A DNA stretch of 64,000 bases from Paraburkholderia sp. PGU19 (GCF_013426915.1 NZ_AP023179.1:3162001-3226000), one strand, 5' to 3'. Positions 1 to 9,318 are shown, counted from the first letter of the stretch. Translations and numbers: made by a program. Notes: generated by a model from the sequence alone, not told the origin.

Positions 1-189
1 GAGCTGCTCGGCACGCTTGCCTGTCATCATGCCGTGCGCGCGAACCGGCGCCTCACGCTCGACGAAATGAATGCACTGCTGCGCCAGATGGAAGCAACGG
101 AGCGCGCGGACCAGTGCAATCACGGGCGGCCGACGTGGTATCAGTTAACGCTCGCCGATCTCGATCGGCTGTTCATGCGCGGACAGTGA
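1..189 (+). CDS. mutL: DNA mismatch repair protein MutL, C-terminal end (partial)
   Basis: An open frame enters from the left edge and stops at 189; 62 codons are visible. They match the end of the MutL C-terminal dimerisation domain, with a [12 protein letters not shown] segment and the conserved [11 protein letters not shown] motif close to the stop. MutL couples MutS mismatch recognition to downstream strand incision and excision. The next gene, miaA, starts 58 bases later on the same strand; mutL-miaA is a common proteobacterial order and supports the call. The N-terminal ATPase domain lies outside the window, so completeness cannot be judged. Confidence 0.9.
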   Translation, partial: ELLGTLACHHAVRANRRLTLDEMNALLRQMEATERADQCNHGRPTWYQLTLADLDRLFMRGQ

Positions 190-247
190 GCGGGTCCGTT
201 TTGCACTTCCGCTTACGTTTGTCATCACGCCTGCCATCACGCCTTTC

Positions 248-1198
248 ATGACGCAGCACGCACCCCAACCGATCGCCTGCCTGCTCGGCCCGACCGCTTC
301 CGGCAAGACGGCGGCCGCATTGGCGTTCGCTGCGCGCGCGCCTGTGGAGATCGTCAGCGTCGATTCGGCGCTCGTGTATCGCGAGATGGATATCGGCACT
401 GCGAAGCCGTCGGCGGAGGAACGCGCCGTCGCGCCTCACCATCTGATCGACATCGTCGATCCTGTCGATGCTTACTCAGCCGCCGATTTCCGCGCCGACG
501 CGTTGCGACTGGTCGGCGAGATCGTTGCGCGCGGCAACGTGCCGTTGCTGGTGGGCGGCACGATGCTGTACTACAAGGCGTTGACGCAAGGGCTGAACGA
601 CCTGCCTGCCGCCGATGCCGACGTGCGTGCGACGCTCGATGCCGACGCTGCGCGCGAAGGCTGGCCTGCGTTGCATGCGCGTCTTTATGCCGTCGATCCC
701 GTCACGGCCGCACGCCTCGCGCCGAACGATTCGCAGCGTATCCAGCGCGCACTCGAAGTGTTCATGCTGACGGGGCAACCGATGTCGGCGTTGCTCGCCG
801 CGCCCGCGCGCGATGACGATGCAGCGCGGCTTTATCGATTCGTTCCGATCGCGCTGGAGCCGTCTGATCGAAGTGGGCTGCATGCGCGTATTGCGGCACG
901 GTTTGATGCGATGCTTGCGGCTGGGTTTGTCGATGAGGTGAAGCGGCTGCGCGCGCGCGGGGATTTGCATCCGGGGTTGCCTTCCATGCGGTGTGTTGGG
1001 TATAGGCAGGCCTGGGAGTATCTCGACGGCGAAACCGATTACGACACCATGCGGGATAAAGGCGTCTTTGCGACGCGGCAGTTGTGTAAGAGGCAGCTTA
1101 CGTGGCTGCGGGGTATGGCGGAGCGGGTTGTGGTGGATTGTTGTGGTGCTGATGCTACTTTGCTTGCCTTGCAGGCTATTGAACGAGTCGTTGGATGA
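248..1198 (+). CDS. miaA: tRNA dimethylallyltransferase MiaA
   Basis: MiaA transfers a dimethylallyl group from DMAPP to N6 of A37 in tRNAs that read UNN codons. The 316-residue product has the expected family length. It begins with the P-loop GPTASGKT at residues 14-21, followed by the [19 protein letters not shown] segment used for substrate binding and the [10 protein letters not shown] motif near residue 100. The ATG at 248 puts the P-loop at the usual distance from the N terminus. It sits 58 bases after mutL and is probably cotranscribed. Base usage becomes T-richer in the last 100 codons than in neighbouring genes, which is mildly odd, but the frame stays open. Confidence 0.96.
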   Translation: MTQHAPQPIACLLGPTASGKTAAALAFAARAPVEIVSVDSALVYREMDIGTAKPSAEERAVAPHHLIDIVDPVDAYSAADFRADALRLVGEIVARGNVPLLVGGTMLYYKALTQGLNDLPAADADVRATLDADAAREGWPALHARLYAVDPVTAARLAPNDSQRIQRALEVFMLTGQPMSALLAAPARDDDAARLYRFVPIALEPSDRSGLHARIAARFDAMLAAGFVDEVKRLRARGDLHPGLPSMRCVGYRQAWEYLDGETDYDTMRDKGVFATRQLCKRQLTWLRGMAERVVVDCCGADATLLALQAIERVVG

Positions 1199-1287
1199 TT
1201 TTTTTGTCTGCGACGCGGGTGGGTTTCTCTTTGTGCGGGTATTTGCGTTTGCCTTCGCGGCGCGGGCGGTTTGGTTTTTTGCCTTTG

Positions 1288-1361
1288 CGCTGGCATCCGC
1301 GCTTTGCCTTCGTGCCTCATGCGTCGCCCCTGTGCGGGGCGGCACAACGCGGATGCCAGCG
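1288..1361. repeat. 74-bp nested inverted repeat after miaA
   Basis: Outer arms CGCTGGCATCCGCG (1288-1301) and CGCGGATGCCAGCG (1348-1361) are perfect 14-bp inverted repeats. They enclose GTGCC/GGCAC (1312-1316, 1341-1345) and a second hairpin CGCCCC/GGGGCG (1325-1330, 1336-1341). The element fills much of the 270-bp gap between the convergent miaA and purM genes. No T-tract follows it, so it looks more like a dispersed intergenic palindromic element than a plain terminator. No second copy was seen in this window. Confidence 0.6.
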
Positions 1362-1410
1362 ACAACACGAGTAAACCAAACCGCAACGCCACTAGCAAAC
1401 CGCAAAAAAC

Positions 1411-1442
1411 AAAAAAGCCGCCCAACTCCCGCCGGACGGCTT
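1411..1442 (-). terminator. Intrinsic terminator of purM
   Basis: Read on the minus strand, a GC-rich stem (GCCGTCC paired with GGGCGGC, one G-U pair) is followed by TTTTTTG and another T-rich stretch. It lies about 27 bases beyond the purM stop codon, the expected place for a Rho-independent terminator. The loop is long (about 9 nt). Confidence 0.6.
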
Positions 1443-1468
1443 CCCAAAAACTCTGCCTGAAAGGCAAC

Positions 1469-2536
1469 TCAAACCACTACAGTCTGCGCCTCGCCTTCTT
1501 TGCTCTCACGCACGACCCCGATCTTCCAGACCTGCTCGCCAGCGGCGGAAAGCAAGCCAATCGCCTTATCTGCGTCAGAAGCAGAAACAATCACAGCCAT
1601 CCCAATCCCGCAATTGAACACGCGATGCATCTCCGCATCAGCCACACCGCCATGCTTCTGCAGCCAGGCGAACAGTGGCGGCAGCGGCCACGCACGATGA
1701 TCCAGCTCGGCCGTCAGCCCATCCCTCAGCACGCGCGGAATATTCTCAACCAGACCGCCGCCCGTGATATGCGCCATACCCTTCACTTCAAGCTGCTGCA
1801 TCAGCGCCAGCAAAGGCTTCACATAAATATGCGTAGGCGCCATCAACGCATCAGCAAGCGAACGCCCATCGAAATCAGCATTCAAATCCGGCTGAGCGCG
1901 CTCAATGACCTTCCGCACCAGCGAAAATCCATTCGAATGAATACCGCTCGACGCAAGACCCAGCACCACATCGCCCGGCACGATCTTGCTGCCGTCGATG
2001 ATCTTGCTCTTTTCCACTGCGCCGACGGCAAAACCCGCCAGGTCATACTCGCCATCCGGATACATGCCCGGCATTTCAGCCGTTTCGCCGCCGATCAGCG
2101 CGCAACCGGCCAGCTCGCAGCCCTGCGCGATGCCCTTCACGACCGTCGCGGCCGTGCCGACGTCCAGCTTGCCGCACGCGAAGTAGTCGAGGAAAAACAG
2201 CGGCTCGGCACCCTGCACCAGAATGTCGTTCACGCTCATCGCGACGAGATCCTGGCCGACTGTGTCATGCTTGTTCAGCTGGAACGCCAGCTTCAGCTTC
2301 GTGCCGACGCCGTCCGTGCCCGATACGAGCACCGGCTCCTTGTACTTCTTCGGCACTTCGAACAGCGCGCCGAACCCACCGATGCCGCCCAGCACGCCGT
2401 CGCGCAGCGTCTTCTTGGCAAAGGGCTTGATCGCGTCGACAAGGGCGTCGCCCGCGTCGATGTCCACGCCCGCGTCGCGATACGACAAACCTTGGGCCGA
2501 ATCAGGGGAATTCGGGGCGGATTTCGGTTGATTCAT
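1469..2536 (-). CDS. purM: Phosphoribosylformylglycinamidine cyclo-ligase PurM (AIR synthetase)
   Basis: PurM catalyses the ATP-dependent closure of FGAM to AIR, the fifth step of de novo purine synthesis, in the cytosol. The 355-residue product starts at the ATG at 2536 ([13 protein letters not shown]); the open frame extends further upstream, but that part reads as non-conserved promoter sequence. Family motifs include [49 protein letters not shown] and [12 protein letters not shown]. It is transcribed divergently from the permease at 2634, with a 97-bp shared promoter region holding a perfect palindrome. No strong Shine-Dalgarno sequence precedes the start. Confidence 0.96.
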   Translation of the reverse strand: MNQPKSAPNSPDSAQGLSYRDAGVDIDAGDALVDAIKPFAKKTLRDGVLGGIGGFGALFEVPKKYKEPVLVSGTDGVGTKLKLAFQLNKHDTVGQDLVAMSVNDILVQGAEPLFFLDYFACGKLDVGTAATVVKGIAQGCELAGCALIGGETAEMPGMYPDGEYDLAGFAVGAVEKSKIIDGSKIVPGDVVLGLASSGIHSNGFSLVRKVIERAQPDLNADFDGRSLADALMAPTHIYVKPLLALMQQLEVKGMAHITGGGLVENIPRVLRDGLTAELDHRAWPLPPLFAWLQKHGGVADAEMHRVFNCGIGMAVIVSASDADKAIGLLSAAGEQVWKIGVVRESKEGEAQTVVV

Positions 2537-2556
2537 GGGGGAGGAGCTCGAAGGTC

Positions 2557-2575
2557 GGTAAAATGCGATTTTACC
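2557..2575. promoter_or_regulatory. 19-bp palindrome between purM and the permease, with back-to-back -10 hexamers
   Basis: GGTAAAAT (2557-2564) and ATTTTACC (2568-2575) form a perfect inverted repeat around GCG. Each arm contains TAAAAT, a five-of-six match to the sigma-70 -10 box, so the site could serve divergent transcription or be an operator. It lies 21 bases upstream of the purM start codon. Confidence 0.4.
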
Positions 2576-2633
2576 CGATGCCGGCCGCACGGCTGGAATT
2601 TGAGACGCCGACACGACACCTGGGAAACCCGCT

Positions 2634-3710
2634 TTGCAGCAAAACAGTCCGATCCTCACGCCGTATCAGCGCCGCGCCTTTATCTGGCTTGCCATTGCGC
2701 TTGCCGTCGGCATTCTGCTGTGGCTGTTGAGCCCCGTGCTCACACCGTTCCTGCTCGGCGCGATCCTCGCCTATATCCTGCAGCCCGGCGTCGCATGGAT
2801 GACCCGCCGACGCGTTCCGCGCGGCATCGCCGCGCTGCTGATGATCCTGTTCTTCGCCTTGATCGTCACGCTGCTGGGGCTGCTCGTGCTGGGCGTCATC
2901 CAGAAGGAAGTGCCGCAACTCAAGCAGCAGGTGCCCTCGTTCTTCTCGCATCTGCACGGCTGGCTGCAGCCCAAGCTGGCGTTGCTGGGTATCATCGATC
3001 CGCTCGATTTCGCGAGCATCCGCGACGTGGTGATGGGTCAGCTCGAAGGCAGCGCGCAGACGGTCGTGCTGTATGCGTGGACCTCGATCCGCACCAGTTC
3101 GAACGTGATGATCACGGTGGTCGGCAACGTCGTGATGGTGCCGCTCGTGCTGTTCTATCTGCTGTACGACTGGAACGCGATGCTCGCGCGTCTTCGCGGC
3201 TTCATCCCGCGCCGCTTTTTCGCGAAGACGATTCATCTCGCGCGCGACATGGATCACATGCTGTCGCAATATCTGCGCGGCCAGTTGCTCGTGATGGGCG
3301 TGCTCGCCGTCTTCTATGCGGCTGCGCTGTATATCGCCGGGTTCGAGATCGCGCTGCCCGTGGGCATCTTCACGGGGCTCGCCGTGTTCATTCCGTATAT
3401 CGGCTTCGCGACGGGCCTCGCGCTCGCGCTCCTCGCCGCGCTGCTGCAATTCGGCGACTGGTACGGGTTCGGCGCCGTCGCGGTGATCTACGGCATCGGT
3501 CAGATACTCGAAAGTTTTTTCCTGACGCCGCGGCTGGTCGGAGAACGGATCGGCCTGCATCCGCTCGCAGTAATCTTCGCGCTGCTCGCGTTCGGCCAGT
3601 TGTTCGGCTTTTTCGGCGTGCTGCTCGCGCTGCCCGTCAGCGCGATACTGTCTGTCGCATTCCGCGAGTTGCGGCAGAGTTATCTGTCCAGTTCGCTTTA
3701 CAAGAACTGA
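2634..3710 (+). CDS. AI-2E family transporter / PerM-like permease
   Basis: This is a 358-residue polytopic inner-membrane protein of the UPF0118 (AI-2E transporter / PerM) family. Hydrophobic segments cover roughly residues 13-60 and 62-90, and then several between 150 and 340. Family signatures are visible: the [21 protein letters not shown] segment near the N terminus, and [11 protein letters not shown] and [21 protein letters not shown] in the C-terminal half. The start chosen is TTG at 2634, which gives a short charged N terminus before the first membrane segment. It leads a same-strand run with hda 43 bases downstream. The substrate is unknown; exporter and Na+/H+ antiporter roles have been proposed for family members. 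Confidence 0.85.
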   Translation: MQQNSPILTPYQRRAFIWLAIALAVGILLWLLSPVLTPFLLGAILAYILQPGVAWMTRRRVPRGIAALLMILFFALIVTLLGLLVLGVIQKEVPQLKQQVPSFFSHLHGWLQPKLALLGIIDPLDFASIRDVVMGQLEGSAQTVVLYAWTSIRTSSNVMITVVGNVVMVPLVLFYLLYDWNAMLARLRGFIPRRFFAKTIHLARDMDHMLSQYLRGQLLVMGVLAVFYAAALYIAGFEIALPVGIFTGLAVFIPYIGFATGLALALLAALLQFGDWYGFGAVAVIYGIGQILESFFLTPRLVGERIGLHPLAVIFALLAFGQLFGFFGVLLALPVSAILSVAFRELRQSYLSSSLYKN

Positions 3711-3753
3711 TCGCTTATCGGTTCGCATATCGGTCATTAACGGCTTATCTATT

Positions 3754-4536
3754 GTGTCGCGCCAATTGACGCTCGATCTCGGCACCCCGCCGCCATCGAC
3801 ATTCGACAACTTCTTCGCCGGCGCCAATGCCGAGCTGGTCACGCGCCTGCGCGAGCTGGACGTGGCGCTCGCGGCCGGCCCGGTCGCGGACCGCACGTTC
3901 TACGTCTGGGGCGAGACGGGCAGCGGCCGCACGCATCTGCTGGAGGCGCTCGTGCATGAAGCGCCGCCGGGCCACGCGCGCTACGCCGGCCCGCAGAGCA
4001 GCCTCGCGGCTTTCGACTTCGACCCTGCCGTCGCGCTGTATGCGGTCGACGACTGTGACCGCCTGTCTGGCGCGCAGCAGATCGCGATGTTCAACCTGTT
4101 CAACGAAGTGCGCGCCCATCCGACCAGTGCGCTCGTCGCCGCGGGCAACGCCGCGCCGATGGGCCTCGATGTGCGTGAAGACCTGCGCACGCGGCTCGGC
4201 TGGGGCCTCGTGTTCCATGTCGCGCCGCTCGCCGACGATGGCAAGGCGGCCGTTCTGAAGCGCGCGGCGCGCGAGCGCGGCATCAATCTCGCCGACGACG
4301 TGCCCGCCTACCTGCTCACCCATTTCCGCCGCGACATGCCGAGCCTGATGGCATTGCTCGACGCACTCGACCGCTTTTCGCTCGAACAAAAGCGTGCCGT
4401 CACGCTGCCGCTTTTGCGTACGATGCTCGCATCGCCCGATGGCGCCAGCACTGCGGGCGGCACGGTCGACGCCCCGCGTCGCGCGGCTGCCCAGGCCTCA
4501 TCATCCGCTTCAAGTAAAATAGTCCCCCATGGCTAA
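3754..4536 (+). CDS. hda: DnaA regulatory inactivator Hda
   Basis: Hda is a DnaA-like AAA+ protein that works with the DNA-loaded sliding clamp to stimulate ATP hydrolysis by DnaA, preventing re-initiation. The 260-residue product opens with MSRQLTLDLGTPPPSTFDNF; the QLTLDL stretch is the clamp-binding motif. It also shows a Walker A variant GETGSGRTH near residue 55, the Walker B-like VDDCDRL near residue 97, and a sensor II helix RRDMPSLMALLDALDRFSLEQKR. GTG at 3754 is the start because it keeps the clamp motif at the N terminus. The 3' end overlaps the next gene by 8 bases, suggesting translational coupling. The C-terminal 35 residues are low-complexity and beyond the usual family length. 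Confidence 0.92.
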   Translation: MSRQLTLDLGTPPPSTFDNFFAGANAELVTRLRELDVALAAGPVADRTFYVWGETGSGRTHLLEALVHEAPPGHARYAGPQSSLAAFDFDPAVALYAVDDCDRLSGAQQIAMFNLFNEVRAHPTSALVAAGNAAPMGLDVREDLRTRLGWGLVFHVAPLADDGKAAVLKRAARERGINLADDVPAYLLTHFRRDMPSLMALLDALDRFSLEQKRAVTLPLLRTMLASPDGASTAGGTVDAPRRAAAQASSSASSKIVPHG

Positions 4537-5215
4537 CCTCGCTCTCTTCGACCTCGATCACACGCTCATCCCCACCGACAGCGACCACGAATGGGGCCGC
4601 TTCATGGTGAAACTCGGTATTGTCGAAGCCGAAAGTTTCGCGCGTGAAAACGATCGCTTCTTTGCCGACTACAAGGCCGGCAAGCTCGACATTCATGCCT
4701 ATCTGGTCGCGATGCTGACGCCGCTGGCGAAATACCCGCGCTCGCAGCTCAAAACGTGGCACGACCAGTACATGCATGAGGTCATCAAACCCGCCATCGT
4801 GCCCGCCGCGATGGAACTGGTGCGCAAGCATCGCGACGCGGGCGACCTGTGCTGCATGGTCACCGCGACCAACGAATTCATCACCGCGCCGATCGCCGAA
4901 GTCTTCGGCGTCGAGAAGCTGATCGCGTGCGAAGTGGAGACCATCGACGGTCATCCCGCATCGGACTACACCGGCTACCCGAAAGGCACGCCGAGCTACC
5001 GTGAAGGCAAGATCGTGCGCACGGAAGAATGGCTCGCGTCGATCGGTAAAACATGGTCGGACTTCGAACGCAGCTATTTCTACAGCGATTCGCATAACGA
5101 CATCCCGCTGCTCGAAAAGGTCACCGACCCGATCGCGACCAACCCGGACGACACGCTACGCGCGCATGCTCAGAAGCATGGCTGGCGCATCCTCGAACTC
5201 TTTCAACCCTCGTGA
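4529..5215 (+). CDS. HAD family phosphatase (subfamily IB, SerB-like)
   Basis: The 228-residue protein carries the HAD catalytic motif I FDLDHTL at residues 7-13 (nucleophile Asp8), motif II VTAT near residue 112 and motif III YSDSHNDIPLL near residue 188. An alpha-helical cap between motifs I and II is typical of subfamily IB (phosphoserine phosphatase-like) enzymes, so a small phosphorylated metabolite is the likely substrate. The ATG lies inside the end of hda and the TGA overlaps the GTG start of pcnB. hda, this gene and pcnB therefore look like one translationally coupled unit. The exact substrate cannot be read from the sequence; histidinol-phosphatase activity has been reported for relatives. 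Confidence 0.88.
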   Translation: MANLALFDLDHTLIPTDSDHEWGRFMVKLGIVEAESFARENDRFFADYKAGKLDIHAYLVAMLTPLAKYPRSQLKTWHDQYMHEVIKPAIVPAAMELVRKHRDAGDLCCMVTATNEFITAPIAEVFGVEKLIACEVETIDGHPASDYTGYPKGTPSYREGKIVRTEEWLASIGKTWSDFERSYFYSDSHNDIPLLEKVTDPIATNPDDTLRAHAQKHGWRILELFQPS

Positions 5216-6834
5216 TCAAGAAACTCATTCGCAAGCTGTTCGGACAGGACGCAGAGCCCGCTGACGAAGTCACGCCGCCCGCAGAAGCAGACGACTACGC
5301 CGTCCCGGAAGAGCGCGCGCACACCAGCCGCGCACCCCGTACGTCATCGAAAGGCGGCGCTGCATCGTCGAAGGGCGGTACGCGCCGCAAGCCGGCCTCA
5401 GCGGCCGTCCCCGAGCCGGACGCGCCCGTCATCATCTCGTCGGACATTCACGGCATCGACCCGTCGCTGATTTCGCGCAACGCGATCCGCGTGACGGAAG
5501 GTCTGCAACAGGGAGGGTTTCGCGCGTTCATCGTCGGCGGCGCCGTGCGCGATCTGCTGCTCGGCATCGCGCCGAAGGACTTCGACGTCGCCACGGACGC
5601 CACGCCCGAACAGGTGCAGAAGCTGTTCCGCCGCGCGCGCATCATCGGGCGGCGCTTCCAGATCGTGCACGTGCAGTTCGGCCAGGAAATCATCGAGACA
5701 TCGACCTTCCGCGCGCTCGTGGACGCCCCGCCCGCTGACGCCGACGCGCCACCGCCGCGCCGCCTGAAGCGCGACGAACTGGACCGACGCACGCATGCCG
5801 TCGATGCAAGCGGCCGCGTGCTGCGCGACAACGTCTGGGGCGAGCAGCACGAAGACGCCACGCGCCGCGACTTCACCGTCAACGCGATGTACTACGATCC
5901 CGCGACGCAAACCGTGCTCGACTATCACAACGGCATGGCCGATGTGCGCGCACGCTTGCTTCGCATGATCGGCGATCCGGCAACGCGCTATCGCGAAGAC
6001 CCGGTGCGCATGCTGCGTGTCGTGCGCTTCGCCGCGAAGCTCGATTTCGATATCGACGAAGCGACGCGCGCGCCCATCACCGAACTCGCCGACCTCATCA
6101 ACAACGTGCCCGCCGCGCGTCTGTTCGACGAGATGCTCAAGCTGCTGCTGTCGGGCCATGCGCTCGCGTGCCTGCAGCGGCTGCGCAAGGAAGGCTTGCA
6201 TCACGGTCTGTTGCCGCTGCTCGACGTCGTGCTCGAACAGCCGCATGGCGAGAAGTTCATCACGCTCGCGCTGAACAACACCGACGCGCGCGTGCGCGCC
6301 GGCAAGCCGGTGTCGCCGGGCTTCCTGTTCGCCACGCTGCTGTGGCACGACATGCAGCAACGCTGGCAGCAGTACGAGGCGAACGGCGAGTTCCCGGTGC
6401 CCGCGCTACATCGTGCGATGGACGACGTGCTCGACATGCAGACCGAGAAGCTCGCCATCCACAAGCGCTTCTCGTCGGATATGCGCGAGATCTGGGGCCT
6501 GCAGCATCGCCTCGAAAAGCGCTCGGGCCGCAGCGCGCTGAAGTTGCTGGAACACCAAAGATTTAGAGCGGGGTATGATTTCCTCCTGTTGCGCTGCGAA
6601 TCGGGCGAACTGGATGAGTCGGTCGGTTCGTGGTGGACGGAGTTCATCGAAGGAGACATCGCCGCGCGCGAAGCACTGCTTGCGCAAGGCGGGAAGGACC
6701 GGGCGCCCAGAAAACGACGGCGGCGTAGCAACAGCCGAAACCGCAGCAAACAGGGCGACGGAATGGAGGGCGGCACGGCTTCAGGAAACCGCGCAGCAGA
6801 CGATGCGAGCCACGACAGCCCGCATGAGGACTGA
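5212..6834 (+). CDS. pcnB: Poly(A) polymerase I PcnB
   Basis: PcnB adds 3' poly(A) tails to RNAs and so promotes their decay. The 540-residue protein has a basic, low-complexity N terminus (residues 1-80) and then the nucleotidyltransferase core. FIVGGAVRDLLLG and KDFDVATDATPEQV (about residues 105-135) hold the catalytic acidic pair, and RRDFTVNAMYYD (about 222) is the second family signature. A basic C-terminal tail rich in KRRRRSNSRNRSK fits RNA binding. The longer family members (PcnB) rather than CCA-adding enzymes match the N- and C-terminal extensions. The GTG start overlaps the previous stop (GTGA), indicating coupling. Confidence 0.93.
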   Translation: MIKKLIRKLFGQDAEPADEVTPPAEADDYAVPEERAHTSRAPRTSSKGGAASSKGGTRRKPASAAVPEPDAPVIISSDIHGIDPSLISRNAIRVTEGLQQGGFRAFIVGGAVRDLLLGIAPKDFDVATDATPEQVQKLFRRARIIGRRFQIVHVQFGQEIIETSTFRALVDAPPADADAPPPRRLKRDELDRRTHAVDASGRVLRDNVWGEQHEDATRRDFTVNAMYYDPATQTVLDYHNGMADVRARLLRMIGDPATRYREDPVRMLRVVRFAAKLDFDIDEATRAPITELADLINNVPAARLFDEMLKLLLSGHALACLQRLRKEGLHHGLLPLLDVVLEQPHGEKFITLALNNTDARVRAGKPVSPGFLFATLLWHDMQQRWQQYEANGEFPVPALHRAMDDVLDMQTEKLAIHKRFSSDMREIWGLQHRLEKRSGRSALKLLEHQRFRAGYDFLLLRCESGELDESVGSWWTEFIEGDIAAREALLAQGGKDRAPRKRRRRSNSRNRSKQGDGMEGGTASGNRAADDASHDSPHED

Positions 6835-6882
6835 CGCATTCCCGGCGCGCGCCGTCGAACGCAAGTTGCAGGAAGTTATGCC

Positions 6883-7446
6883 ATGACGGTTGCCTATCTC
6901 GGCCTCGGCGCGAATCTCGGGGACGCGCGCCAGACCCTGAAAGACGCGGTGGTGTGTCTCGCACAACAGCACACCGTCACCGTGCTCGCAAAATCGAGCC
7001 TTTATAGAACGGCCCCAATCGACGCAGGCGGCGACGATTACCTTAATCTCGTCGTCAAGCTCGACACCACGCTGCCCGTTCGCCATCTGCTCGCGCTGTG
7101 TCACAAGATCGAGCATCATTTCGGCCGTGAGCGTCCCTTTCGCAACGCGCCGCGCACGCTCGATCTCGACATCCTGCTGTTTGGCGAGCACGCCATCGAC
7201 GAACCGGATCTGATCGTCCCGCATCCGCGCATGACGGAGCGTGCGTTCGTGCTCGTGCCGCTCGTCGAAATCGAACCCGCGCTGATCATTCCGCAACGCG
7301 GCCGCGCCGATGCATTTCTTGCAGCCGTCGCCGATCAGCGCATCGAAAAAATGAAATCTCCTTGCCAGTGCGTCGCACCCAACCCGGCCGATGCGATCCG
7401 CACGGATGACACCAGGAACGATACGCCCAAGGGCGGCTGCCCATGA
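6883..7446 (+). CDS. folK: 2-amino-4-hydroxy-6-hydroxymethyldihydropteridine pyrophosphokinase FolK
   Basis: FolK transfers pyrophosphate from ATP to hydroxymethyldihydropterin, the step before dihydropteroate synthase in folate synthesis. The 187-residue product begins YLGLGANLGDARQTL and contains the family signature RTLDLDILLFG around residue 95, followed by the VPHPRMTERAFVLVPLVEI segment. The last 25 residues extend beyond the usual ~160-residue core and look unconserved. The stop codon overlaps the start of the downstream deoxynucleoside kinase (ATGA). It lies 48 bases after pcnB; pcnB-folK is a common proteobacterial pair. Confidence 0.95.
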   Translation: MTVAYLGLGANLGDARQTLKDAVVCLAQQHTVTVLAKSSLYRTAPIDAGGDDYLNLVVKLDTTLPVRHLLALCHKIEHHFGRERPFRNAPRTLDLDILLFGEHAIDEPDLIVPHPRMTERAFVLVPLVEIEPALIIPQRGRADAFLAAVADQRIEKMKSPCQCVAPNPADAIRTDDTRNDTPKGGCP

Positions 7447-8138
7447 ACTCCCTACCGATGTCCGCCCCGCCGCTCACCGTTACGGCGCCACACTTGCGTC
7501 CGCCGCACGGCTATCTGACGATCGAAGGGCCGATCGGCGTCGGCAAGACGTCGCTTGCGCGCCGGCTCGCGCAACGCTGGTCGATGCACGAGTTGTTCGA
7601 GCGTCCGCAGGACAACCCGTTTCTCGAGCGCTTCTATCGCGACACGTCGCGCTATGCACTGCCCGCACAGCTGAGCTTCGCGCTGCAGCGCGCGCAGCAG
7701 GTGCAGGACATCAGCGCGCTGCGCACATCAGGCACGCCGCTCATCACCGATTTCATGACGCAGAAGAACGACATCTTCGCGCGTCTGACGTTACAGGACG
7801 ACGAGTACCCGCTGTATCGCGCGCTCGCGGCGAAGCTGGATGTGCCTGGTCCGTCGCCGGATCTGATCATCTATCTGCAGGCGAGTCCCGAAGTGCTGTT
7901 CTCGCGCATTCAGAAGCGCGCGGTGCCGATGGAACTGCAGATTTCGGATGCATACCTGCGCTCGCTGTGCGACGCGTACAACGACTTCTTCTATCACTAC
8001 GACGGCGCGCCCGTTCTCACGGTGAGCGCCGAACACCTGAATCCGCTCGAATCCGACGCTGACCTTGCTTTGCTCGTCGAACGCATCGAAACGATGCGCG
8101 GGCGCAAGGAATTCTTTGTCAAAGGCGGCACGCTATAG
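7443..8138 (+). CDS. Deoxynucleoside kinase (deoxyadenosine/deoxyguanosine kinase family)
   Basis: The 231-residue protein phosphorylates deoxynucleosides for dNTP salvage. It has a P-loop EGPIGVGKTSLARRL near residue 30, the substrate-binding ERPQDNPFLERFY stretch, the LITDFMTQKNDIFARLTL segment and the PDLIIYLQASPEVLFSRI segment typical of the dNK family. It overlaps folK by 4 bases and precedes panB by 42 bases, an arrangement common in beta-proteobacteria. The preferred nucleoside cannot be determined from sequence alone; bacterial members usually prefer purine deoxynucleosides. Confidence 0.9.
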   Translation: MNSLPMSAPPLTVTAPHLRPPHGYLTIEGPIGVGKTSLARRLAQRWSMHELFERPQDNPFLERFYRDTSRYALPAQLSFALQRAQQVQDISALRTSGTPLITDFMTQKNDIFARLTLQDDEYPLYRALAAKLDVPGPSPDLIIYLQASPEVLFSRIQKRAVPMELQISDAYLRSLCDAYNDFFYHYDGAPVLTVSAEHLNPLESDADLALLVERIETMRGRKEFFVKGGTL

Positions 8139-8180
8139 CGTCTGGCTGTAGCGTGTTGCCGCGTTCCCAATGGATCACCC

Positions 8181-8996
8181 ATGACCTACTTGCAGGAGAC
8201 GAGCCGCAGCGCCGTCACCGTCCCGAAACTCCAGGCGATGCGCGAAGCCGGTGACAAGATCGTGATGCTCACGTGCTACGACGCGAGCTTCGCGGCGCTG
8301 CTCGATCGCGCGGGTGTCGATTCGCTGCTGATCGGCGATTCGCTCGGCAACGTGCTGCAAGGCCAGAGCACGACACTGCCCGTCACGATCGACGAAATCG
8401 CCTATCACACGACCTGTGTCGCGCGCGCGAAGCCGTCGGCGCTGATCGTCGCCGACATGCCGTTCGGCACCTATGGCACGCCCGCCGACGCGTTCACGAA
8501 CGCGGTCAAGCTGATGCAGGCAGGCGCGCAGATGGTGAAGCTCGAAGGCGGCGAATGGCTCGCGGACACGGTGCGCTTTCTGGTCGAGCGCGCGGTGCCC
8601 GTGTGCGGACACGTCGGGCTCACGCCGCAATCGGTGCACGCGTTCGGCGGCTTCAAGGTGCAAGGCAAGACGGAAGCGGGCGCGGCCCAGTTGCTGCGCG
8701 ATTCGCGCGCGATGCAGGACGCGGGCGCGCAACTGCTGGTAATGGAAGCGATGCCGACGCTGCTCGCCGCCGAAGTCACGAAACAGTTGCGCATTCCGAC
8801 GATCGGCATCGGCGCGGGCGTCGAGTGTTCGGGTCAGGTGCTGGTGCTGCACGACATGCTGGGCATTTTCCCCGGCAAGCGCCCGCGTTTCGTGAAAGAT
8901 TTCATGCAGGGGCAGCCGAGCATTCTCGCCGCCGTCGAAGCGTACGTGCGGGCCGTCAAGGACGGTACGTTCCCGGGCCCTGAGCACACGTTCTGA
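8181..8996 (+). CDS. panB: 3-methyl-2-oxobutanoate hydroxymethyltransferase PanB
   Basis: PanB makes ketopantoate from 2-oxoisovalerate and methylenetetrahydrofolate, the first committed step to pantothenate and coenzyme A. The 271-residue length and motifs are standard: [26 protein letters not shown] (metal-binding Asp), VKLEGG with the catalytic Lys, [22 protein letters not shown], and [20 protein letters not shown]. The need for a folate cofactor fits the nearby folK. The ATG at 8181 is preceded by little recognisable ribosome-binding sequence. A clear terminator follows at 9006-9030. Confidence 0.97.
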   Translation: MTYLQETSRSAVTVPKLQAMREAGDKIVMLTCYDASFAALLDRAGVDSLLIGDSLGNVLQGQSTTLPVTIDEIAYHTTCVARAKPSALIVADMPFGTYGTPADAFTNAVKLMQAGAQMVKLEGGEWLADTVRFLVERAVPVCGHVGLTPQSVHAFGGFKVQGKTEAGAAQLLRDSRAMQDAGAQLLVMEAMPTLLAAEVTKQLRIPTIGIGAGVECSGQVLVLHDMLGIFPGKRPRFVKDFMQGQPSILAAVEAYVRAVKDGTFPGPEHTF

Positions 8997-9005
8997 TTGA
9001 TTCCG

Positions 9006-9030
9006 GCGGCGCTTCGATGCGCCGCTTTTT
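9006..9030 (+). terminator. Intrinsic terminator after panB
   Basis: GCGGCGC (9006-9012) pairs with GCGCCGC (9019-9025) around a 6-nt loop and is followed by TTTTT. It starts 10 bases after the panB stop and closes the hda-panB run. Confidence 0.85.
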
Positions 9031-9153
9031 CATTGTGAATATGTGCGGAGCCGCGCAAACACTTTAAGACCGGTCCGATTCGACCTGCAATCGGTGTCGC
9101 CTATCTTCGTTCTCCTTTCAACGCGCTCAGCGCGCGCCAACGGAGATACGAAC

Positions 9154-9285
9154 ATGAGCCCCTCCTGCCTGATCGACGTCACGCGCATCCGTGACCACGG
9201 CAATCATCCCCACGAATACGACGCCACCTGGCATGCGCGCCTCGCCGCGTGGATCGGTCGCCTGTTTCACCGGCATCACATCTGA
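9154..9285 (+). CDS. Small uncharacterised protein (43 aa)
   Basis: A 43-codon ORF starts with ATG at 9154 behind a GGAG ribosome-binding sequence at 9142-9145 (8-nt spacing). The product begins MSPSCLIDVTRIRDHGNHPH and ends WIGRLFHRHHI. It is rich in His and Arg and has one short amphipathic stretch (DATWHARLAAWIGRLF). I recognise no domain. It stands alone between the panB terminator and the convergent pabB gene. The good ribosome binding site and non-random composition argue that it is real, but conservation has not been tested. Confidence 0.5.
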   Translation: MSPSCLIDVTRIRDHGNHPHEYDATWHARLAAWIGRLFHRHHI

Positions 9286-9318
9286 TGCGCGTTCCTTCTA
9301 CGTTGCCGGCTAAACCAT

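Noticed and set aside
1271..3769. 832-codon plus-strand frame spanning purM and the permease
   Set aside because: It runs antisense to purM and out of frame through the permease; composition is that of a shadow frame.
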